From NCBI GenBank assembly GCA_038276395.1, contig JBBQAA010000015.1, forward strand, positions 1-13,236: a stretch of DNA of 13,236 nucleotides, read 5' to 3'. Source of the stretch: JBBQAA01 sp038276395 (GTDB lineage: Bacteria; Actinomycetota; Thermoleophilia; Solirubrobacterales; Solirubrobacteraceae). This document shows positions 7,242 to 12,300 of this stretch, in pieces; position 1 is the stretch's first letter, and every line of letters begins with the position of its first letter. The position numbers and the translations under genes were made by a program. The notes below the pieces were generated by a model. It made no database searches. It had not been told where the DNA came from and saw only the letters and a list, made by a program, of their open reading frames with translations.

Positions 7242-8095
7242 TAGCGCGTGGGCGCCGGCTGGAGCAGGTCGTGGGCGACGAGCATGTCCCGGACGGCCTG
7301 CTCCTCGAGCTCGTCGGCCTCGACGAGCGGCAGGCGCAGGCCGCCGGCCGCGTGGCCGAGCAGGTTGAGCGCCAGCTTGACGGGGATCGGGTTGGTCGTC
7401 ACCGCGAGCGCCGCGTAGACGTCGCGGAGCGCGGCGTCGATCTCCGCACGGTGCTCGGGCTCGTGGACCATGCGGTGCATCTCCTCCCCCACGAGGTGCG
7501 AGGCGACGAGGATCCCGCCCGCGCCGCCGAGGTCGAGGACCTCGCGAAAGGTGTCGTCGTTGCCGGCGTAGAGCTCGAGCCCGTCGATTGGCGCGATATC
7601 GGTGGAGCGCGCCTGCTTGACCCCCTCGATCCCGTCGATCTGGGCGAGCTCGGCCAGCAGCTCGTTGGAGATGTCGGTGCCGGTGCGGCTGGGGACGTTA
7701 TAGAGCAGGACCGGGCGGTCGGTCGCGCGGGTGATCTCCTCGTAGTGGCGGATGAGCCCACGGCGGTTCGGCCTGACGTAGTACGGGGTGACGGAGAGGA
7801 CGGCATCCGCGCCCGCCTCGGTCACCGCCTCGGTCAGCGCGCAGGCGTGGCGGGTGTCGTTCGAGCCCGCGCTGGCGATGATCGGGCAGCCCGCCTCCCG
7901 CGCGGCGAGGGCGACGAGCGCGACGTGCTCCTCGTCGGTCAGGGTCGCCGCCTCACCCGTCGTGCCCGCGATGACGAGCGCGTCGGAGCCGTGGCTCGTC
8001 AGGTGGCGCGTGAGCGCGACCGCGGCATCCTCCTCCACGCGCCCCTCGGGGTCGAAGGGCGTGACCATGGCGGTGATGACGGAGCCGAGCTGCAC
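7241..8095 (-). CDS. dapA: 4-hydroxy-tetrahydrodipicolinate synthase
   Basis: DapA condenses pyruvate with aspartate semialdehyde, the first committed step of the diaminopimelate/lysine pathway. The 284-residue protein contains all expected catalytic residues: T45 and T46 in GTTGEA, Y106 in TPYY, Y132 and R137 in LYNVPSRTGT, and Schiff-base lysine K160 in GVKQA. These line up almost one for one with E. coli T44, T45, Y107, Y133, R138 and K161. The start is GTG at 8095 with a GGAGGGG about 12 bases upstream. The gene overlaps the RNase J start by one base, so the two form a translationally coupled pair, as in many Actinobacteria. DapB, the next enzyme, is encoded about 1.6 kb upstream, separated by accessory genes. 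Confidence 0.97.
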   Translation of the reverse strand: MQLGSVITAMVTPFDPEGRVEEDAAVALTRHLTSHGSDALVIAGTTGEAATLTDEEHVALVALAAREAGCPIIASAGSNDTRHACALTEAVTEAGADAVLSVTPYYVRPNRRGLIRHYEEITRATDRPVLLYNVPSRTGTDISNELLAELAQIDGIEGVKQARSTDIAPIDGLELYAGNDDTFREVLDLGGAGGILVASHLVGEEMHRMVHEPEHRAEIDAALRDVYAALAVTTNPIPVKLALNLLGHAAGGLRLPLVEADELEEQAVRDMLVAHDLLQPAPTR

Positions 8096-8107
8096 GTGCG
8101 CAGGCTA

Positions 8108-8114
8108 CCCCTCC
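8108..8114 (-). promoter_or_regulatory. dapA ribosome binding site
   Basis: The minus strand reads GGAGGGG, 12 bases before the GTG at 8095. The spacing is slightly long but acceptable, and it supports the GTG start. Confidence 0.5.
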
Positions 8115-8142
8115 GCGCGGGCGGGACCGAGGCGGGGAGGCG

Positions 8143-8562
8143 CTACCCGAGCGGGTCCCCGGAGGACAGCGTCGGCGGCGCGCCCTCCTCGCGGGGCGCG
8201 CCCGAGCGCGCCGCGGGCGGCTTCGGCGGCTCGGCGGGCGTCGCGGCCTCCGGCGCCGGGGCGGCGGCGGGGGCCTCCTCGGCGGCGGGCTCGGGCGGCG
8301 GGGCGACCTGGGCGGCGGCCTCGGCGCTCAGCGGGTCGACACCCGCGCCGGGAACGGGCGGAGCCGTCGGCGCGGGCGCGGCCGCGGGCGGCGCCTCCTC
8401 CGCCGATACCGGCCGGCCCTGCTTGTCGTACTCGACCGCGGGGCCGCTCGGGGACGTACCCCCGGTCTCGGCCTGTTGGTTCTCGTTGAACTGCCGCTGG
8501 ACCTCGTCCACCTTCTGCTCGGCCTGATCGGCGTACTTCTTGGCCTTGTCCATGAACCCCAT
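8143..8562 (-). CDS. Pro/Ala-rich hypothetical protein with charged N-terminal helix
   Basis: I do not recognise a characterised family. The 139-residue protein begins with a charged helix (residues 1-30) rich in Lys, Gln and Glu, with no signal peptide or membrane segment. A short segment VEYDKQGRPVSAEE (43-56) looks folded or conserved. From about 58 to the end it is low-complexity Ala/Pro/Glu and probably disordered. The N-terminal MGFMDKAKK loosely resembles the opening of small MT0933-type antitoxin-like proteins of Actinobacteria, but the rest does not, so I do not assign it. The ATG at 8562 has an ideal GAGGAG 7 bases upstream, which favours it over the second ATG at 8553. It lies 47 bp before dapA and may share its transcript. 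Confidence 0.75.
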   Translation of the reverse strand: MGFMDKAKKYADQAEQKVDEVQRQFNENQQAETGGTSPSGPAVEYDKQGRPVSAEEAPPAAAPAPTAPPVPGAGVDPLSAEAAAQVAPPPEPAAEEAPAAAPAPEAATPAEPPKPPAARSGAPREEGAPPTLSSGDPLG

Positions 8563-8569
8563 GGGACCG

Positions 8570-8575
8570 CTCCTC
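8570..8575 (-). promoter_or_regulatory. Strong ribosome binding site for the Pro/Ala-rich gene
   Basis: The minus strand reads GAGGAG, 7 bases before the ATG at 8562. It is the clearest Shine-Dalgarno site in the window. It fixes the start and is good evidence that this low-complexity reading frame is really translated. Confidence 0.75.
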
Positions 8576-8606
8576 GTCTGCTCGCTCGCGGCTCTGAGCG
8601 GAGCCT

Positions 8607-8671
8607 AGATGGTTGATCCGAACCAGCGTGCTCACGTCATCCGCGAGTGCTGGACCAGGAATGAACCATCT
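8607..8671. repeat. Imperfect 65-bp inverted repeat in an intergenic region
   Basis: The outer arms AGATGGTT (8607-8614) and AACCATCT (8664-8671) are perfect complements. Inside them CCAGC (8623-8627) pairs with GCTGG (8649-8653), and CTC (8631-8633) with GAG (8645-8647), around an 11-base loop. The nested arms are nearly symmetrical, so the whole could fold as one interrupted hairpin or serve as a protein site. It fills most of the 131-bp gap between two hypothetical genes and is visibly less GC-rich than its surroundings. No T-run follows on either strand. It may be a transcription-control site or the relic of a mobile element end; the sequence does not decide. Confidence 0.5.
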
Positions 8672-8693
8672 GGATGATCCCCGGGCGGACGGT

Positions 8694-9008
8694 TCAGTCG
8701 CGCCGGGGACGAAAGTCCAGGTCGCGCAGGGCGTCGGTGAAGCGCCGCGGCACGCGCGCGCCGTCGCCCTCCTCCCACACGGAGACGATCACGAGCTCCC
8801 CGCGCGCCCGGTCGTGGCGGCCGACGAAGACGAGGCGGCGGTCGCGCACGTCGCGCACGAGCACCTCGGCGCCGTCGACCTCGGCCCGCCCCGCGGCCCA
8901 CGCCTGCCCCACCCGCGCGGCGATCTCCTCCTTGGCCATGAGCGTGCCCCGCACGCGCTGGCGGTAGCGATCGGCGGCGTGGTCGGTGACGGCGACGAGC
9001 GGGGTCAC
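8694..9008 (-). CDS. Small hypothetical protein (possible DUF4258/RelE-like fold)
   Basis: I cannot name this 104-residue protein with certainty. It opens with VTDHAADRYRQRV (7-19), a His-then-amphipathic-helix start, followed by a helical stretch with AAARVGQAWAAGR character. A beta-rich half comes next (EVLVRDV, RRLVFVGRH, GELVIVSVWEE), then a basic C-terminus. The helix-then-strands order with a leading DHA..RY..R motif recalls DUF4258-type small proteins of the RelE-like superfamily, but this is pattern resemblance only. I chose the GTG at 9008 because the conserved-looking sequence begins just after it; an in-frame longer reading up to 9239 overlaps the toxin gene and looks like noise. 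No good Shine-Dalgarno sequence is seen. It follows the toxin gene by 88 bp. Confidence 0.6.
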   Translation of the reverse strand: MTPLVAVTDHAADRYRQRVRGTLMAKEEIAARVGQAWAAGRAEVDGAEVLVRDVRDRRLVFVGRHDRARGELVIVSVWEEGDGARVPRRFTDALRDLDFRPRRD

Positions 9009-9091
9009 CTCAGCCGCCCGGGAGCACCGCGGCGCGAGCCAGGCGGATGGCTTGGCCGCCAGACAGTGCCGCGGGACACGCCGGGCGGGCC

Positions 9092-9108
9092 CTCGATCAG
9101 CAATCGAG
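9092..9108 (-). repeat. Perfect 6-bp hairpin over the toxin stop codon
   Basis: CTCGAT (9092-9097) and ATCGAG (9103-9108) pair across a 5-base loop. The structure spans the last codons and the TGA of the toxin gene. No U-run follows, so termination is doubtful. It may mark the 3' end of the toxin-antitoxin unit, or be chance. Confidence 0.3.
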
Positions 9109-9405
9109 CGCCGCCCCGGCCGCTCGGCAGATCTCGTGGCCGCGGGACCCGAGGTCGCCGAGGCGGCGGACGAGCATCGCCTTGGGGAACGGCCGGAGGT
9201 TGTCGAAGGACGCGACGGAGGCGACCGGCAGGCCTTCATCGTCGCCGAGCGGAAGCTCGCTCGCCAGGTTGCGCGCGCGGCGGGTCACGGGCGCGACGAG
9301 CACCCGTCGCATGACCCGGTTGGCGGCGTCACGGCTGACGACGAGGTACGGCCGCCCCTTCGCATCCGGGGCCTCGCCCCACCACACGTCGCCGCGCGTT
9401 ACCAC
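9097..9405 (-). CDS. MazF/PemK-type toxin endoribonuclease
   Basis: MazF-family toxins are sequence-specific RNases that cut mRNA, tRNA or rRNA when freed from their antitoxin. The 102-residue length is typical. The motifs appear in order: RGDVWW (4-9), GRPYLVVS (17-24) with R18 in the position of the catalytic arginine, VAPVT (37-41) with T41 in the position of the catalytic threonine, and SFDNLRPFPKAML (66-78) matching the family's S..D.LR...K pattern. The start is a GTG at 9405 embedded in the two Trp codons that end the antitoxin gene; the genes overlap by 7 bases, so the toxin is made only after antitoxin translation. Nothing looks truncated or mutated. The cleavage site cannot be deduced from the sequence. 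Confidence 0.88.
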   Translation of the reverse strand: MVTRGDVWWGEAPDAKGRPYLVVSRDAANRVMRRVLVAPVTRRARNLASELPLGDDEGLPVASVASFDNLRPFPKAMLVRRLGDLGSRGHEICRAAGAALDC

Positions 9406-9662
9406 CAGCGCTCCCAGGGCTCCTCGTTGATCGACTCAACGGCCAGGCGCGTCGCGTCGGCCAATTCCTCGTCGGTCTCGGGTAGACGTTCGAACGCGAC
9501 GCCGTACTGACGGTCGATCTCGTGCCTCCGCCGGGCGCTCACCAGCTCCTCCAGTCCGCTCCGGACTGCCTGTGAGCGGCTGTTGAATTCGCCGCGCGCG
9601 ACGAGCCGATCGAGCTCGCGCACGAGCTCCGGCGGCAGCTTGACGGCGATCTGTGTCGTCAT
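9399..9662 (-). CDS. Ribbon-helix-helix antitoxin of the MazF-type toxin
   Basis: The 87-residue protein has a standard ribbon-helix-helix DNA-binding domain. The strand is TTQIAVKLP (2-10), helix A PELVRELDRLVARG (11-24), then SRSQAVRSGLEELV (28-41) as the second helix. The rest is an acidic tail ending in EPWERWW, the kind of Trp/Glu-rich C-terminal segment that MazE-like antitoxins use to plug the toxin. Antitoxins of this type usually repress their own operon by binding operator repeats. The ATG at 9662 follows a TATACT box by only 6 bases, so the transcript may be leaderless. The gene region holds lower-GC patches (for example around 9580-9595) than the neighbouring core genes, which would fit acquisition. 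Confidence 0.88.
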   Translation of the reverse strand: MTTQIAVKLPPELVRELDRLVARGEFNSRSQAVRSGLEELVSARRRHEIDRQYGVAFERLPETDEELADATRLAVESINEEPWERWW

Positions 9663-9668
9663 GCCCGA

Positions 9669-9674
9669 AGTATA
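9669..9674 (-). promoter_or_regulatory. -10 box of the toxin-antitoxin operon, probably leaderless
   Basis: The minus strand reads TATACT, one base from the TATAAT consensus and very unusual in this GC-rich window. Six bases separate it from the antitoxin ATG, so transcription would begin at or next to the A of ATG. There is no Shine-Dalgarno sequence, which fits a leaderless mRNA, common in Actinobacteria. No good -35 element is seen. On the plus strand GTAT occurs twice, 12 bases apart (9670 and 9682), a possible operator for the ribbon-helix-helix antitoxin. Confidence 0.5.
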
Positions 9675-9696
9675 TCTGAGCGTATGACCGCCGGGA

Positions 9697-10353
9697 TCAC
9701 GCGAAGAGCAGGCGCTCGAGCCCGATCACGGGGGAGTCCGTCAGCCCCCCGACCTTCCGCACGGCGAGCACGACGCCGGGCATGAACGAGGTGCGGTCGA
9801 GCGAGTCGTGGCGGATCGTCAGCGTCTGGCCGACATCGCCGAGGATGACCTCCTGATGGGCGACGAGCCCGGGCAGGCGCACGGAGTGGATCGGGACGTC
9901 CCCGAGGGCGGGCGCCATCAGCGCCGCGGTGCGGGCGGCGGTGCCGCTCGGCGCGTCGAGCTTGCGGTCGTGGTGGAGCTCGACGATCTCGGCCCGGGCC
10001 ATGTGCTCGGCCGCCTCGGTCGCGAAGCGCATCATGAGCACGGCCCCGATCGCGAAGTTGGGGGCGAAGAAGAGGTTGGCCGAGCCGACGCCGCGGAGCG
10101 CCTCGACGTCCCACCCGGTCGTGCCCACGACCACGTGGACACCGACCTCGAGGGCGGCGCGGGCGTTGGCCTCCGCGGTGTCGGGCCGCGTGAACTCGAC
10201 GAGCACGTCGGCGTCCGGCAGGACGTCGGCGACCTCCGTCGCGAGGAGCGGATCGGCGCGACCGGTCAGCTCGAGACCGTCGGCCTCCGTGACCGCCGCG
10301 CACACGGCCTCCCCCATGCGCCCGGCGGCGCCGGCCACGGCGACGCGGATCAT
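9697..10353 (-). CDS. dapB: 4-hydroxy-tetrahydrodipicolinate reductase
   Basis: DapB reduces the DapA product with NAD(P)H to tetrahydrodipicolinate, the second step of the diaminopimelate/lysine branch. The protein shows the Rossmann loop GAAGRMG (8-14), VEFTRPD (52-58), GTTGW (77-81), APNFAIG (97-103) and the signature ELHHDRKLDAPSGTA (125-139). H127 and K131 correspond to E. coli H159 and K163. At 218 residues it is shorter than most (about 245-270), mainly through compact loops; no motif is missing, so it should be active. The ATG overlaps the TGA of the preceding unknown gene as ATGA and has no Shine-Dalgarno sequence, so its translation probably depends on that gene. It ends 34 bp before the antitoxin start. 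Confidence 0.96.
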   Translation of the reverse strand: MIRVAVAGAAGRMGEAVCAAVTEADGLELTGRADPLLATEVADVLPDADVLVEFTRPDTAEANARAALEVGVHVVVGTTGWDVEALRGVGSANLFFAPNFAIGAVLMMRFATEAAEHMARAEIVELHHDRKLDAPSGTAARTAALMAPALGDVPIHSVRLPGLVAHQEVILGDVGQTLTIRHDSLDRTSFMPGVVLAVRKVGGLTDSPVIGLERLLFA

Positions 10354-10868
10354 GCGCTCAGGGGGTCAGGCCCGCCCTCGACGACGAAGCAGACGGGGGA
10401 CGGATACGTGCGCCGCCCGTTGGCCGGTCGTGAGGGATGGTCGCCGAAGAGCACGGGACCCGCACCGCGTTCGGTGAAGCGGCTCGCGGTCACGAAGCTC
10501 GGTCCATCCGCTCGCCTCTCGCGACCGAGCGTGCTCGTGATCGACTCCCCGGCCCCACCCCGGGCGTTGCCGCGGCCGACGACAAGGACGACCGCCGGAT
10601 CGAGGAGCGAGATCTCGCGCTCCAGGAGGAACGGAGGACGGTTTCCGGGCATCGCGGCGCTCGGCGCGGAGACGCGCGCGGAGGGCGCGCACTTGATGCC
10701 GGCCACGAACGAGACCCGATCCCCGGCGTCCGCTATGGGCCTTGGCTCCGGCGGCTCCGCGAGCCGATCCTCCCCCGCCCGCGCGGCTTCGATCGCGGTC
10801 GCGTACACCTGCCAATCCTCGCACACCCGCCCGGCGGGCCTCCGAGAGACCGCGCCGTAGCGGGCCAT
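10350..10868 (-). CDS. Unknown protein, possibly a diverged uracil-DNA-glycosylase superfamily member
   Basis: I do not recognise this 172-residue protein with confidence. It has no signal peptide or membrane segment. The stretch VAGIKCAPS (55-63) followed by GNRPPFLLEREISLLDPAVV (75-94) and VVGRGNA (96-102) resembles the part of uracil-DNA glycosylases where a KC-P segment, GNR-P, and an 'EI.L..P..V..LG..A' helix-strand occur. A late DHPS (143-146) could be the active-site HPS loop. However, the N-terminal GE-PG water-activating motif is not seen, so catalysis is doubtful. It is coupled to dapB by an ATGA overlap, which supports it being a real gene. The ATG at 10868 has a weak ribosome site; the frame stays open upstream to the M16 stop but offers no ATG, GTG or TTG. 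Confidence 0.6.
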   Translation of the reverse strand: MARYGAVSRRPAGRVCEDWQVYATAIEAARAGEDRLAEPPEPRPIADAGDRVSFVAGIKCAPSARVSAPSAAMPGNRPPFLLEREISLLDPAVVLVVGRGNARGGAGESITSTLGRERRADGPSFVTASRFTERGAGPVLFGDHPSRPANGRRTYPSPVCFVVEGGPDPLSA

Positions 10869-10903
10869 GCCCCGGATCCCGTCGGAAAGCGAATGGATCC
10901 GGG

Positions 10904-10918
10904 ACCGGACTCTCCGGT
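10904..10918 (-). other. Perfect 6-bp hairpin upstream of the unknown gene
   Basis: ACCGGA (10904-10909) and TCCGGT (10913-10918) pair across a 3-base loop, 36 bases before the ATG at 10868. It could be a leader structure or protein site. It lacks a T-run. Confidence 0.35.
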
Positions 10919-10936
10919 GCCCGCCCCTCCTCCCCC

Positions 10937-10956
10937 GCCCGGCCGAAGGCCCGGGC
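10937..10956 (-). other. GC-rich stem-loop after the M16 peptidase gene
   Basis: GCCCGGCC (10937-10944) pairs with GGCCCGGGC (10948-10956) with a single bulged base and a 3-base loop. The transcript would carry an UUC loop closed by GGCC. It sits 66 bp after the M16 stop in the 153-bp spacer. It is a possible 3'-end or processing structure, but no U-run follows. Apart from this and the hairpin at 10904-10918 I see nothing in the spacer. Confidence 0.35.
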
Positions 10957-11021
10957 CGCGATTCGGCTCCGCCGCCGTGCGTGCGGCGAGGGCCGCCGCC
11001 ACCCGGCGGGGGCCGGATAGC

Positions 11022-12254
11022 TCAGGCCACCGCGGCGAGCGGCGCCACCGCGGCGCGGAACGCCGACTCGTCCGGGCCGATGCCGGCGGCCGAGAGCCGC
11101 TCCGGCGCCCACAGCTCATCGAGCAGCGCGGCGACGTCGTCCCGGGACACGGCGTCGATCCGCGCGACCTGCTCGTCGAGCGTGTAGAGCGGGACGCCGG
11201 CCAGGAGCGAGGCGCCGAGACGGCTCATGCGCGCGCCCGTCGACTCCAGGGAGAGGACGAGCCGGCCCTTCAGGTTGTCGCGGGCCCGGGCGATCTCCTC
11301 CTCGCCCGGCGGCTCGACCCGCACGCGCGCGAGCTCGGCGGCGAGCACCTCGAGCGCGGCGCCCAGGTTCTCCGCGCGCGTGCCCAGGTAGACGCCGACC
11401 TGCCCGGCGTCGGCGTAGTGGGCGAGGAAGGTCGAGACCGAGTAGGCCAGGCCGCGCTTCTCCCGTACCTCCTGGAAGAGGCGCGAGGATGAGGTCCCGC
11501 CGAGCAGCGTGTCGAGCACGCGCAGCGCGAAGCGCCGCTCGTCGTCGCGCGCGAGGCCGCCGCCGCCGAGGCAGACATGGAACTGCTCGGTGTCCTTCTC
11601 GATGAAGCAGATCCGCGGCGCGGCCACGGGGGCCGCGCGCCCGGGCGGCGCGTAGGCCGAGGCGCCGGCCGCGGGCACCCGCGCCTCGGCCAGCGCGACG
11701 AGGCGGTCGTGGTCGACCGAGCCCGCGGCGGCGAGGACGACGTTTTCCGGCACGTAGCGCGCGGCGTGAAAGCCCGCGATCGCCTCGCGCGGCGTCTCGG
11801 CCACGACCTCGGCCCGGCCGATGATCGCGCGGCCGAGCGGATCGGAGCCGAAGACGGACTCGCCGAGGAGGTCGAAGACCTTGTCCTGGGGATCGTCCTC
11901 GTACATGGCGATCTCCTCGAGGATCACCTGGCGCTCGGAGTCGATGTCGGCCAGCGCCGGGGACCAGACCATCTCGCTCATGACGTCGAAGGCGAGGTCG
12001 ACGTGCTCGTCGATGACGCGGGAGTAGAGCGATGTCGTCTCCTTGCCCGTCCCGGCGTTGATCTCCGCGCCGATCGCGTCGAAGAGCTGATCGATCTCCT
12101 CCGAGGAGTAGCTTGGGGTGCCCTTGAACAGCAGGTGCTCGATCAGGTGGGAGAGGCCCGCCTCGGAATCGGACTCGTAGCGCGAGCCCGTCCCGATCCA
12201 CGCCCCGAGCGCGACGGACCGCACGGAGGGCATGGCCTCCGTGACGATCCGCAC
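11022..12254 (-). CDS. M16 family zinc peptidase (processing-peptidase type)
   Basis: M16 peptidases are inverted-zincin enzymes that cut short or unfolded peptides. The zinc motif HLIEH gives H36, E39 and H40, and the third ligand is E113 or E114 in VILEEIAMYED. The second half carries the family's C-terminal motif with DTLLGGTSSSRLFQEVREKR and GLAYSVS (about 247-275), so this is a complete two-domain protein of 410 residues. It follows pnp as in most Actinobacteria (the mycobacterial and streptomycete 'pepR' position). The GTG at 12254 is the only conventional start, but the in-frame codons above it read LTTLPSGVRIV, which is the family's usual first strand. Translation may therefore begin at a CTG such as 12296 or 12275. 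The stop is followed by 51 open codons in the same frame. Confidence 0.93.
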   Translation of the reverse strand: MRIVTEAMPSVRSVALGAWIGTGSRYESDSEAGLSHLIEHLLFKGTPSYSSEEIDQLFDAIGAEINAGTGKETTSLYSRVIDEHVDLAFDVMSEMVWSPALADIDSERQVILEEIAMYEDDPQDKVFDLLGESVFGSDPLGRAIIGRAEVVAETPREAIAGFHAARYVPENVVLAAAGSVDHDRLVALAEARVPAAGASAYAPPGRAAPVAAPRICFIEKDTEQFHVCLGGGGLARDDERRFALRVLDTLLGGTSSSRLFQEVREKRGLAYSVSTFLAHYADAGQVGVYLGTRAENLGAALEVLAAELARVRVEPPGEEEIARARDNLKGRLVLSLESTGARMSRLGASLLAGVPLYTLDEQVARIDAVSRDDVAALLDELWAPERLSAAGIGPDESAFRAAVAPLAAVA

Positions 12255-12300
12255 CCCGCTCGGAAGCGTGGTCAGGCGGTGCTGCTCTGCGCTCAGGGAG

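Noticed and set aside
5646..7244. Plus-strand open frame (532 codons) opposite RNase J
   Set aside because: It is the mirror image of the RNase J codons, Val/Asp/Arg-rich, with no start context or motif.
9009..9239. N-terminal extension of the small hypothetical gene up to 9239
   Set aside because: The extension overlaps the toxin gene, is Ser/Arg/Pro-rich, and lacks the character of the downstream protein.
8096..9696. Mobile element or integron carrying the accessory genes
   Set aside because: No transposase, integrase, flanking direct repeats or attachment site could be found; only one unexplained inverted repeat is present.
10366..11112. Minus-strand frame of 248 codons overlapping the unknown gene and the M16 3' end
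   Set aside because: It is Arg/Gly/Ala-rich with no motif; the alternative frame is coupled to dapB and has a plausible protein composition.
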